From Chloroflexota bacterium (lineage in GTDB: Bacteria; Chloroflexota; Limnocylindria; Limnocylindrales; CSP1-4): a stretch of 43,731 bases of DNA. The stretch spans positions 63,901-107,631 of the forward strand of contig JAUJNA010000006.1 of the NCBI GenBank assembly GCA_030446555.1, in the 5' to 3' direction. The notes beneath the pieces were generated by a model. It saw nothing but the letters and a program-made list of their open reading frames with translations, searched no databases and was not told where the DNA came from. How positions within the stretch are numbered: position 1 is the stretch's first letter; each line of letters opens with the position of its first letter. Of this stretch, positions 16,264-23,956 are shown in pieces. Position numbers and translations under genes: made by a program.

Positions 16264-17320
16264 CGACCGGCGCGGTGGGGACGCGAGGCTCCGCTGCGAG
16301 GGCTTCCGCGATGCGCTCCGGGATGCGCGCCCCCGCCGCGACGGCGGTGACGCCCACGGCGAAGCCGATCATCCGACGCTTGGCCCGCCCGTGGGTGATG
16401 AGCACGGTCCCATTGACGCCCAGCAACGGCGCACCACCCAGCCGCTCGTAATCGAACCGGCGCCGGATCCGAGCGAGCCCCGGGCGCATGAAGAGGTAGC
16501 CCAGCGGTCCCAGCGGCGGCCGGTGAAACTCCTCGCGGAGCATGTCGAAGATGAGGGTCGAAAGACCCTCGAAGAACTTGATGGTCACGTTGCCCACCGA
16601 CGCGTCGCAGACGACCACATCGGCCGGGTGTCGGGGCAGGTCCTTGCCCTCCACGTTGCCCACGAACCGCAGGTCGCTCGCCAGCAGTGCCGAGGTCGCC
16701 TCCTGGACGCGCGCCTCCCCTTTACCGCCCTCCTCGCCGATGGACAGGAGAGCCACGGAGGGATCGGCGACTCCCAGCACGCGCGAGGCGTAGATGACGC
16801 CCATGTGCGCGTACTGCGCGAGGTTGAGCCCGGTGGAGTCGGTCGTGGCGCCGATATCGAGCAGGACGAACGGCCCGCGATCGGTGAGCATCTGCACCGC
16901 CAGCGCGGGCCGGTCCACGCCGCGGAGTCGTCCCAGGTGGAGGATCGACGAGGCCACGCCGGCGCCGGTATGGCCGGCCGTCACGACCGCGTCCGCCTCA
17001 CCGTTCCGCACCAGGCGCATGCACACGTTGATGCTGGCGTCCCGCTTGCGTCGCACCGCCGCGGCGGGGTGCTCCTCCATGGCCACCGACTGGGCGGCCT
17101 GCACGATCCTCACCTGGCCGGGCAGATCGCCCTCGAGCTGCGTGCGGATGCGCGCTTCGTCGCCCACCAGGAGGAGGTCGACATCGGGATGCTCGGCCGT
17201 CCAGTCCAGGGCGCCGCGTACGACCTCGCCTGGCGCGTGATCGCCGCCCATCGCGTCGATGGCGACGCGGACGCGGCGGGCAGTGGGGTCAGAAGGCCCC
17301 TCGGCGGGAGCCGGGTCCAT
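16247..17320 (-). CDS. plsX: phosphate acyltransferase PlsX
   Basis: PlsX converts acyl-ACP and phosphate to acyl-phosphate, the donor for PlsY in phospholipid synthesis. The 357-residue protein opens with VAIDAMGGDHAPGEVVRGAL and has TAGHTGAGVASSILHLGRLRG, LLSIGEEGGKGE, FVGNVEGKDLP and the VVVCDASVGNVTIKFFEG block. All are standard. The start is the ATG at 17320, 36 nt after rpmF. The rpmF-plsX pairing is classical and acpP lies close downstream. Confidence 0.96.
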   Translation of the reverse strand: MDPAPAEGPSDPTARRVRVAIDAMGGDHAPGEVVRGALDWTAEHPDVDLLLVGDEARIRTQLEGDLPGQVRIVQAAQSVAMEEHPAAAVRRKRDASINVCMRLVRNGEADAVVTAGHTGAGVASSILHLGRLRGVDRPALAVQMLTDRGPFVLLDIGATTDSTGLNLAQYAHMGVIYASRVLGVADPSVALLSIGEEGGKGEARVQEATSALLASDLRFVGNVEGKDLPRHPADVVVCDASVGNVTIKFFEGLSTLIFDMLREEFHRPPLGPLGYLFMRPGLARIRRRFDYERLGGAPLLGVNGTVLITHGRAKRRMIGFAVGVTAVAAGARIPERIAEALAAEPRVPTAPVDGVPA

Positions 17321-17356
17321 GGCGAGGCCTCGGGCCGGTCGGGTGGGAGCTGCGGG

Positions 17357-17563
17357 TCAGGGTCGCCCGGTGTCGGCCGCCTTGGCCCGGCGGACGCGGA
17401 TGGCCTCGCGTCCGCCGTACCAGCCGCACTCCGCACAGGCATGGTGGCTCTGCTTCATCGCACGGCAGTGGGGACAGGCCTCCAGTTGCGGCGCGGTCAA
17501 GCGCAGGTGAGAACGACGATCGCCTTGGCGGGCATGAGAGACGCGGCGTTTGGGGACGCCCAT
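17357..17563 (-). CDS. rpmF: 50S ribosomal protein L32
   Basis: The 68-residue protein begins MGVPKRRVSHARQGDRRSH and has a complete zinc ribbon, CPHCRAMKQSHHACAECG, so it is the zinc-binding C+ form of L32. An AAGGAAGGAG Shine-Dalgarno sequence lies 7 nt before the ATG at 17563. It sits between yceD and plsX, a widespread order. Confidence 0.96.
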   Translation of the reverse strand: MGVPKRRVSHARQGDRRSHLRLTAPQLEACPHCRAMKQSHHACAECGWYGGREAIRVRRAKAADTGRP

Positions 17564-17593
17564 GGATGTGCTCCTTCCTTGGGGGGCTGCTGG

Positions 17594-18130
17594 TCAGCGG
17601 GAAAGTCGGTCGCGGATGTCGACCAGAGCGGCGAGTCGTGGGTCGATCTCATCGTCGGGGTGCTCGTGGGTCGGCTCCTCGTTGCGGTCGGCGCCACAGA
17701 CCAGGCACAGGCCACGACAGTCGGGTCGGCACAGGGGCGCGATGGGCTCGGCCAGCGAGATCGCCTCACGTACCGCCTCCCCCAGGTCCAGCTCGTGATG
17801 CTCGTCGAGCCGGAGGGCGTCCGGCTCGGCCGCGATGTCGAGAGGCACACCGGTCACGATGTCGATGGAGGGCAATGCCTCCTCCTCGATCTCGATGGTG
17901 ATGGGCGCCTGCATCTGCGCCAGGCAACGGCTGCAGCGCTCCGCGACGCGGGTTGCCAGCTCGCCGCGGCAGAGGATGCTACGGCCCGTGCGGGAGAGCC
18001 GGAGCTGGCCTTCGATCGGTCCGGCCAGCTCCAGGTCATCGGCCACGGAAAGGTCGGGGACGGTCACCGGGTACGTGCGCGTCGTCCCCGGCGCGGAGCG
18101 CAGGAGACCGGCGACGTTAAAGCTGAGCAT
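17594..18130 (-). CDS. yceD: YceD/DUF177 family protein
   Basis: This DUF177 protein (YceD in E. coli) is linked to rRNA metabolism, and its gene almost always neighbours rpmF. The 178-residue product has the CSRCL pair in ERCSRCLAQMQ and the C-terminal CRPDCRGLCLVCGADRN cluster. The cysteines at those two sites are the family hallmark and may bind zinc. The start is the ATG at 18130 (MLSFNVAGLLRSAPG), which overlaps the preceding gene by 14 nt. An ATG nine codons earlier is possible. Confidence 0.9.
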   Translation of the reverse strand: MLSFNVAGLLRSAPGTTRTYPVTVPDLSVADDLELAGPIEGQLRLSRTGRSILCRGELATRVAERCSRCLAQMQAPITIEIEEEALPSIDIVTGVPLDIAAEPDALRLDEHHELDLGEAVREAISLAEPIAPLCRPDCRGLCLVCGADRNEEPTHEHPDDEIDPRLAALVDIRDRLSR

Positions 18131-18644
18131 GGCTCCTGGGGTCCTCCATGCCAGCACCGGGCTGCCCGTCCCTGCCCGCGTCGCCGGTGCTGCTCACCGG
18201 CTGACGCTCGTCCAGCAGGGTGAGCCCGTGCTTGATGCTCTGGAGCGCCTTGATGCACTCGCCCTCCAGGCGGACCAACACGTCAGCCGCGTACTGGTCG
18301 GCCCCACGCCGGATCTGCTCCGCCTCGGTCTGGCCGGTCTCGATGATCTCGGCGGAGCGGATCTCCGCGGCGCGCGTCAGTTCGCGCTCCTCGATGAGGA
18401 AGGCGGCCTGTTCCTGCGCCCTGGCCAGGATGCGCTCGGCTTCCTCGTGGGCGCGCTCGACGAGCCGGGTCGTTTCCTCGTTGACGCGCTTGGCCTGCCG
18501 GACCTCCTCCGGTATGGCCACGCGCAGCTGGTCGATCAGGTCGAGCGCCGCGCTCTGATCGACGGTCACGCTGTTCGTCATCGGAAAGCGACGGCCGTTG
18601 GCGATCAGCGCCTCGAGGCGCTCGACCAGGAAGATGATGTCGAT
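18117..18644 (-). CDS. DivIVA-like coiled-coil protein with apparent AUC start
   Basis: This 175-residue, highly charged, mostly helical protein is of a type seen beside coaD in Chloroflexota. Its function is unknown; an H+-ATPase b-subunit-like or DivIVA-like label is often used. Conserved features are LIDQLRVAIPEEVRQAKRVN and a heptad-rich segment ERAHEEAERILARAQEQAAF. The first ATG (18581) would remove DIIFLVERLEALIANGRRFP, which from memory matches the usual N-terminus of relatives starting M-D-I/L. The codon where Met is expected is ATC at 18644-18642. It lies 7 nt after GGAGG, directly following the coaD stop. Confidence 0.72.
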   Translation of the reverse strand: MDIIFLVERLEALIANGRRFPMTNSVTVDQSAALDLIDQLRVAIPEEVRQAKRVNEETTRLVERAHEEAERILARAQEQAAFLIEERELTRAAEIRSAEIIETGQTEAEQIRRGADQYAADVLVRLEGECIKALQSIKHGLTLLDERQPVSSTGDAGRDGQPGAGMEDPRSHAQL

Positions 18645-18656
18645 GGGTCCGCCTCC

Positions 18657-19157
18657 TCAGCGCGCGATCGTAGCACCTCGCAGTCGGCGGGCCACCGCCG
18701 GCGGCACCATCAGCGAGACGTCACCGCCGAACCCGCTGATCTCCTTGACCAGGCTCGAGCTGAGGTAGGCGTGCTCGAGAGCGGTCATGAAGAAGATGGT
18801 GTCGATGGCCGGCGCGAGCTTCCGGTTGGTATGGGCCATCTGCATCTCCGCCTCGAAATCGCTGACCGCGCGGAGCCCGCGGACGATGGACCCTGCCCCG
18901 CTCCGCGCCGCGAGATCGACGGTCAGCCCGTCGAACGTGACGACGTCGACGCGCTCTGCCACCCCGGGCAGCGTCTCGCCGACGGCCTCCCGGATCACCT
19001 CGGCCCGAGCCAGCGCGTCGGACATGGGGCTCTTGCGCGGGTTGACGAGGACGCCCACCACCACTCGCTCGAAGACACCCGCCGCCCGCTCGATGACATC
19101 GAGGTGACCCAGGGTGATGGGGTCGAAGGACCCGGGGTAGACCGCCCGTCCTGTCAT
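18657..19157 (-). CDS. coaD: phosphopantetheine adenylyltransferase
   Basis: CoaD makes dephospho-CoA from 4'-phosphopantetheine and ATP. The 166-residue protein starts MTGRAVYPGSFDPITLGHLDVI, which includes the T-x-G-H nucleotidyltransferase motif. It continues with VGVLVNPRKSP, IVRGLRAVSDFEAEMQMA and EHAYLSSSLVKEISGFGGDV. The ATG at 19157 overlaps the rsmD stop (ATGA), and rsmD-coaD is the classical pair. The frame extends upstream to 19316 through rsmD without similarity, so that extension is rejected. Confidence 0.96.
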   Translation of the reverse strand: MTGRAVYPGSFDPITLGHLDVIERAAGVFERVVVGVLVNPRKSPMSDALARAEVIREAVGETLPGVAERVDVVTFDGLTVDLAARSGAGSIVRGLRAVSDFEAEMQMAHTNRKLAPAIDTIFFMTALEHAYLSSSLVKEISGFGGDVSLMVPPAVARRLRGATIAR

Positions 19158-19759
19158 CGCTGCGGGTCGCCCTCCGTGGCTGCGGTGCATCGATAGTAGG
19201 AGAGCGCGGTCTCGCCGAAGCGGCGCACACGCTCCAGGAGCAGGTCCCCGTACCGGCCCTGCGGCTCGACCCGCCAGAAGTGCTTGGCGACCACGAGTCC
19301 TCGCTCCGCCATCCACGCGAGGCCCGGCTCGCCGAGCAGGGTCAGCGAGTCGGCCAGGAGTCGTGGCTCGTCATAGGGGGGGTCCACGAGCGCTGCACCG
19401 AAGGGACCGCCGAGTGAGGCGCCACCCTCCCGCAGCACGGCGAGGACATCACGACGCACGACGCGGCCACGGGTGAGCCCGCTGCGGCGCAGGTCGTGCC
19501 CCATGGTGCGAGCCGCACCGGCGTCGCGCTCCACGAAGACCGCCAGTGGCGCCCCACGGCTGAGCGCCTCGATGCCCGCTGCGCCACTGCCCGCGAAGAG
19601 GTCCAGGAAGGGGGCTGGCCACGCCACCCCTGGGTCGGAATCGAGTGTGCCGAACAGCGCCTGCTTGACCCGATCGCCCAAGGGTCGCGTGCCGGGGCCA
19701 GGAGCGGTCAGACGCAGGCCCTTGGCCGTGCCGGTGATGACGCGCCCGCCGTCCGGCAC
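19154..19759 (-). CDS. rsmD: 16S rRNA (guanine966-N2)-methyltransferase RsmD
   Basis: RsmD methylates G966 of 16S rRNA using SAM. The 201-residue protein begins GRVITGTAKGLRLTAPG with the TRPLGDRVKQALFGTL block, then the SAM loop FLDLFAGSGAAGIEALSRGA and the catalytic NPPY-type motif as VDPPYDE. The GTG at 19759 lies 3 nt after the recG stop, and its end overlaps coaD. Confidence 0.95.
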   Translation of the reverse strand: MPDGGRVITGTAKGLRLTAPGPGTRPLGDRVKQALFGTLDSDPGVAWPAPFLDLFAGSGAAGIEALSRGAPLAVFVERDAGAARTMGHDLRRSGLTRGRVVRRDVLAVLREGGASLGGPFGAALVDPPYDEPRLLADSLTLLGEPGLAWMAERGLVVAKHFWRVEPQGRYGDLLLERVRRFGETALSYYRCTAATEGDPQR

Positions 19760-19762
19760 GTC

Positions 19763-21937
19763 TCAGGCCCCGCTCGGAGCGTCGCCCGATGCGATGCGAG
19801 CCAGCCAGCCCTGGTCCAGCTCCGACCGCAGCCGATCGTGTTCGCGCTCCAGTGCACCATCCGGTCCCACGATCCGCTCCGCGGCGGCGCGGGCGCGGGT
19901 CGCGAGCTCGCGGTGATCCTGTCGCTGCAGAGAGGCGACGCGGAGCGTCGGCAGGCCGCTCTGGACGAGCCCCAGGACATCGCCTTCGCGGCGCAGCTCC
20001 AGATCCGCGTCTGCGAGGGCGAAGCCATCGCGCGTCCGCTGCACAGCTTCCAGCCGAGCCCGCGCGGCCGACCCTTCAGGCGCCGCCGACACGAGCACGC
20101 AGAACGACTCCGCATGCCCGCGCCCCACCCGTCCGCGAAGCTGATGGAGCTGCGCAAGGCCGAAACGATCGGCGTCGAGGATGATCATCATCGTCGCTTC
20201 GGGCACATCCACGCCGACCTCCACCACGGTCGTACCGACGAGGACGTCCAGCTGCCCGTCACGGAAGCGCCGCATCTCCTCGTCGCGCTCCGCTGCACGC
20301 AGGCGCCCGTGCACGAGCCCGACGCGGAGCGGTGCGAGGCGCTCGCGCAGCTGCCGGGCGGTCTCCTCCGCGGCGTTGGCGTCATCCTCATCGGTGGCTT
20401 CGATGAGCGGTACGACCACGAAGGTCCGGTGACCGAGTGGCGCTTCCTGCCGCACGCGCTGCCACGTGCTCTCCAGCGAGTCCGGAGCCTTGATCCCTGT
20501 GCGCACGGGGATGCGACGGGCGGGTGGGGTACGCAGATCCGTGACGTCCAGGTCGGCGTAGAGCACCTGGCCCAGCGTGCGGGGGATGGGCGTCGCGGTC
20601 ATCAGGAGCACGTGGGGCTGCTCACCGCCGGCCTTCGCCTCCAGGCGCCCGCGCTGCTCGACGCCGAAACGATGCTGCTCGTCGATGACCACGAGGCGCA
20701 GGCGAGCGAACGCGACCCTCTCCTGGATGAGCGCGTGCGTGCCCACCACCACGCTCGCCTGGCCCGCGGCCATGGCCTCCAGTGCGGCGTTCGTGCCCGC
20801 CGAGCTGAGTGATCCCACGAGCAGCGTGATCGGGATGCCCAGCCCCGTGAGGAGCGCATCGAGCGTCTCCGCGTGCTGGCGTGCCAGCAGATCGGTGGGG
20901 GCCAGGATGGCCGCCTGCAGACCGCATCGCGAGGCGATCGCGGCGCCGTAGGCAGCCACCGCCGTCTTGCCCGAGCCGACATCGCCCTGGAGGAGCCGCA
21001 GCATGGGCTCGGAGCCCGCCAGGTCAGCCCGAACGGCGTCCATGGCGCGCAGCTGGTCGAGCGTGAGGGCGACCTCCTCTCCCAGCCGCTCGCTGATGGC
21101 CGACACGATGGCCGATCGGATGGCCGCGTCCGCGGCGTCGTCCATGCCCATCGCGGTCGCCTCCGCGAGGGACCGCTGCCGCCGCCGCGAGACCATGCCG
21201 ATCTGCAAGGCCAGGAGCTCGTCGTACGCGAGTCGCCGCAGCGCCGAGTCGCGGGCATCGAAGCTCGCCGGGTAGTGCGCCTGGTCGATCGCCTCACCGA
21301 TGCCCACCGATCCCGGCGGGCGATACGCCGGCGCGAGGTATTCGGCGTACGGTCCGTACGCGTCGAGCGCGGCGCGGATGGCCGCCCGGAGGGTCCGCGC
21401 GGTGAGCCCATCGGTCAGGCGGTAGACGGGCACGATGCGCCCGGCGTGGAGCATCGCCGAACCGTCGTCGACCTGGAACTCCGGGTCATCGAACGTCAAG
21501 CCGAAACCCCGATGGCGGAGCCGCCCACTGACCACGACCCACTGCCCCTCGCGTAGGCGGCGTTCGATGAAACGCCGTCCGAACCAGGTCGCCTCTGCCT
21601 CGCCGGTCTCGTCGCGCAGGTAGGCCGTCGTCCGTTGGACGCGTCGTCGGAAGGTCTGCTCCACGCGCAGGCCGGTCACCTGCAGCCGCGCCGTCGCGAT
21701 CGCCCCCTCCTCCATCTCGCGCAGCGCGGCCACGGTGCGCACCTCGCGCAGGTCCTCGTATCGACGGGGCAGATTGAAGATCAGGTCCCGCACGGTGTGC
21801 AGACCGAGCCGACCCCCGACGCGTTTCAGGACCGTGGCGCCTGGCAGGCGACTCGAACCGAGGGCCGTCTCGAGGCCGCGCACCGCTGCAGGTTCGGGGC
21901 GCTGCGTCAGCGGATCGGCTGCGATCGCCCGGGGCAC
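19763..21937 (-). CDS. recG: ATP-dependent DNA helicase RecG
   Basis: RecG remodels stalled forks and branched DNA. The 724-residue protein has an N-terminal wedge/OB region with LIFNLPRRYEDLRE, then Walker A GDVGSGKTAVAAYGAA, motif Ia APTDLLARQHAETL, the DEQH box in VIDEQHRFGVEQR, LLMTATPIPRT and motif VI QLRGRVGRGHAESFCVL. The GTG at 21937 lies 1 nt after the fakA stop and gives a normal length. A longer frame reaching 22006 overlaps fakA and is not needed. The fakA-recG-rsmD-coaD order is common in Gram-positive-like genomes. Confidence 0.96.
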   Translation of the reverse strand: MPRAIAADPLTQRPEPAAVRGLETALGSSRLPGATVLKRVGGRLGLHTVRDLIFNLPRRYEDLREVRTVAALREMEEGAIATARLQVTGLRVEQTFRRRVQRTTAYLRDETGEAEATWFGRRFIERRLREGQWVVVSGRLRHRGFGLTFDDPEFQVDDGSAMLHAGRIVPVYRLTDGLTARTLRAAIRAALDAYGPYAEYLAPAYRPPGSVGIGEAIDQAHYPASFDARDSALRRLAYDELLALQIGMVSRRRQRSLAEATAMGMDDAADAAIRSAIVSAISERLGEEVALTLDQLRAMDAVRADLAGSEPMLRLLQGDVGSGKTAVAAYGAAIASRCGLQAAILAPTDLLARQHAETLDALLTGLGIPITLLVGSLSSAGTNAALEAMAAGQASVVVGTHALIQERVAFARLRLVVIDEQHRFGVEQRGRLEAKAGGEQPHVLLMTATPIPRTLGQVLYADLDVTDLRTPPARRIPVRTGIKAPDSLESTWQRVRQEAPLGHRTFVVVPLIEATDEDDANAAEETARQLRERLAPLRVGLVHGRLRAAERDEEMRRFRDGQLDVLVGTTVVEVGVDVPEATMMIILDADRFGLAQLHQLRGRVGRGHAESFCVLVSAAPEGSAARARLEAVQRTRDGFALADADLELRREGDVLGLVQSGLPTLRVASLQRQDHRELATRARAAAERIVGPDGALEREHDRLRSELDQGWLARIASGDAPSGA

Positions 21938-21938
21938 G

Positions 21939-23618
21939 CTACTCGGCGGCGATGAGGTAGCGGTAGTGGGGTTGGTCGCCATCGACGACCTCGACCTCGA
22001 CGCCACCGAGCGCCGCCGTCAACCGATCAGCGAGGCCCGCGGCCTCCGCGGGATCGGCGTCCCGTCCGCGGTACAGGGTCAGCAGCTCGAAACGCGGCTC
22101 CAGAGCCGCCACGCCGGCAAGCACCGCGGTCTCCCGGTCGGGGTCGGCGGCGGCGAGCGCCCCGTCGGCATCGAGCACGATGGTCTCGCCCTCTTCGACA
22201 CGGCGATCGCGGAAGGGGACGGCACGCACGCAGGTGCTCACGGCCAGGCTCCGCAGCGCCCCGACCGCGGTGCGCATGACCAGCGCATTGGCGGCCGCAT
22301 CGCGCCCCGGTTCGAGCGCGAGCAGGGCCGACACACCCTCCGGCTGGCTCCGCGTGGGTAGGACGATCACGGTCGTGCCGGTCGCCATCTCGGCTGCCTG
22401 GTCCGCGGCGAGGCGGACGTTGCGGTCGTTGGGCAGGACCAGGACCTCGCGTGCGCCGGTGGACCGGATGGCTGCCAGCAGCTCAGCGGAGGCTGGATCG
22501 CCGATATCAGCGCGGACGATGACCGTGGCGCCGGCACTCTCCATCGCCCGCGCCAGGCCCTCTCCCGCGGCGACGGCCACCACGCCCAACGTCGGCGCGA
22601 GCGTCGGTGCGAGACGACCCTGGCGGCCACCGCCACCCCCGGGGTCCGCACCGCCGGTGAACGAGCGGGCCCGAGCCTCGGCGACATCCAGCGACTGGCT
22701 GTCGAGGTCCTCGATGCTGATATGGGTCAGCGAGCCCAGTGAGAGCCCGTACGCGATGACGCGGTCCGGCCGCTCGTTGTGGACGTGGACCTTGACCGCT
22801 CGCTCGTCGCCGGCCACCACGACCGATCGCCCGAGCCGCGTCAGCTCCTCGCGGATCGCGTCGAGGTCGAGGTCGCAGCCGCCGGCGGAGAGCAGGAACA
22901 TGGTCTCGTAGCCGAGGGTCGCCTCTTCGTGCGGCCGTGCCCGCACTGGACCACGCGAGCCGGCGCTGGGCTGAGCAGCGGCCACGGCGCCCTCGCCGCG
23001 CATCGCGAAGATGGCGCCTTCGAGGAGGCGGAAGAGACCGTGGCCCCCAGCGTCGACCACGCCCGCCTCGCGCAGCACCGCGAGGAGGGATGGCGTGCGA
23101 GCCACCGACGCTGCGGCGGCCTCCACGGCAGCGGTCCACACGGCCTCGCGATCGGCATCGCGCTCCGCAGCCGCCGAGGCGGCTTCGGCGGCGTCGCGGA
23201 TGACGGTGAGGATGGTCCCCTCGGCCGGCTCGGCCAGCGCGGCGTACGCCGTCTCGCTACCACGCCGCAGCGCCGAGGCCAGCGTAGGCCCGTCCAGGCG
23301 AGCGCCTCGCTCGCCCACCTCGGCCATGCCGCGCAGGATCTGGGAGAGGATCACGCCACTGTTGCCGCGAGCTCCCATCAGTGCGCCGGAACGGACAGCG
23401 CCTGCCACTCGCTCCAGGCTTCGCTCCCCGAGGGGGATCGCCTCCGCCTCACCGAGCGCGGCGCGGATGGTCGCGGCCATGTTGAAGCCGGTGTCACCGT
23501 CGGGGACCGGGAAGACGTTCAGTGCGTCCACCTCGTCGACATGCCGGTCCAGGTTCGCGGCTGCCGAGCGGAGGGCGGTCAGCACCGCTTCGCCGTGCGG
23601 CGTCTGTCGCTCGCTGAT
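21939..23618 (-). CDS. fakA: fatty acid kinase subunit A (DAK/YloV), apparent AUC start
   Basis: FakA (YloV) phosphorylates exogenous fatty acids bound to FakB. The N-terminal DhaL domain shows DALNVFPVPDGDTGFNM, where the Asp residues bind Mg-ATP, and GALMGARGNSGVILSQILRG. A central domain and a C-terminal FakA domain follow, including EVLVLPNDRNVRLAADQAA. No FakB/DegV gene is in the window. The best-placed start is an ATC at 23618, 7 nt after GGAGGAG, giving 559 residues starting (M)SERQTPHGEAVL. The first standard start nearby is a GTG at 23585, which has no Shine-Dalgarno sequence. The gene is divergent from rpmB and precedes recG. Confidence 0.85.
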   Translation of the reverse strand: MSERQTPHGEAVLTALRSAAANLDRHVDEVDALNVFPVPDGDTGFNMAATIRAALGEAEAIPLGERSLERVAGAVRSGALMGARGNSGVILSQILRGMAEVGERGARLDGPTLASALRRGSETAYAALAEPAEGTILTVIRDAAEAASAAAERDADREAVWTAAVEAAAASVARTPSLLAVLREAGVVDAGGHGLFRLLEGAIFAMRGEGAVAAAQPSAGSRGPVRARPHEEATLGYETMFLLSAGGCDLDLDAIREELTRLGRSVVVAGDERAVKVHVHNERPDRVIAYGLSLGSLTHISIEDLDSQSLDVAEARARSFTGGADPGGGGGRQGRLAPTLAPTLGVVAVAAGEGLARAMESAGATVIVRADIGDPASAELLAAIRSTGAREVLVLPNDRNVRLAADQAAEMATGTTVIVLPTRSQPEGVSALLALEPGRDAAANALVMRTAVGALRSLAVSTCVRAVPFRDRRVEEGETIVLDADGALAAADPDRETAVLAGVAALEPRFELLTLYRGRDADPAEAAGLADRLTAALGGVEVEVVDGDQPHYRYLIAAE

Positions 23619-23657
23619 GCCTGGGCTCCTCCGGTTCGGGCTGACGGTGGGATGCTC

Positions 23658-23664
23658 TATAGTA
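23658..23664. promoter_or_regulatory. overlapping divergent -10 boxes for rpmB and fakA
   Basis: The plus strand has TATAGT at 23658-23663. The minus strand has TACTAT at 23664-23659. They share a palindromic CTATAG core. rpmB would have a leader of about 54 nt and fakA one of about 34 nt. Sharing one -10 region implies that the two genes compete for polymerase. Confidence 0.45.
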
Positions 23665-23723
23665 CGCACGCCTTCGGGCCCGACCAGGCCCAAGACCTTC
23701 TGATCCGAGGACCTTCCATCCCC

Positions 23724-23918
23724 ATGGCTCGTTCCTGTGCCGTCTGCGGCAAGACCGCGATGGGCGGCTTCAACCCCCAGTCGAGTGGGATGAACCGCGT
23801 TCGCGCGCACCGCCGGTACCGACCCAATCTGCATCCCATGCGCATCGAGCAGGCCGGTCGCACGGTCACGGTGGTGGCCTGCACACGATGCCGCCGCACG
23901 GCGCGGAAGACCACCTGA
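23724..23918 (+). CDS. rpmB: 50S ribosomal protein L28
   Basis: The 64-residue protein starts MARSCAVCGKTAMGGFNPQ and contains NRVRAHRRYRPNL and VVACTRCRR. The two Cys pairs form the zinc-binding C+ type of L28. The ATG at 23724 follows a GAGGA about 13 nt upstream. It is one of only two plus-strand genes. It is divergent from fakA and convergent with the sulfotransferase gene. Divergence of rpmB from the fakA gene is widespread, as in Bacillus. Confidence 0.95.
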   Translation: MARSCAVCGKTAMGGFNPQSSGMNRVRAHRRYRPNLHPMRIEQAGRTVTVVACTRCRRTARKTT

Positions 23919-23953
23919 CTCGCGCGTGAGGCGCCGGCCTCACCAGGCGCGAG
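23919..23953. terminator. bidirectional hairpin between rpmB and the sulfotransferase gene
   Basis: CTCGCGC and GTGAGGC pair with GCCTCAC and GCGCGAG around a GCCG loop, with a 3-nt CAG bulge, giving 14 bp of stem. It fills the 38-nt gap between two convergent stops. There is no T-run on either side, so any termination would be of the I-shaped kind. Confidence 0.6.
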
Positions 23954-23956
23954 CAC

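Noticed and set aside
18664-18672. TGC-TACGAT, a -10-like site near the coaD end
   Set aside because: It falls in the last codons of coaD (RGATIAR) and the next gene has a strong Shine-Dalgarno sequence, so a promoter is not needed there.
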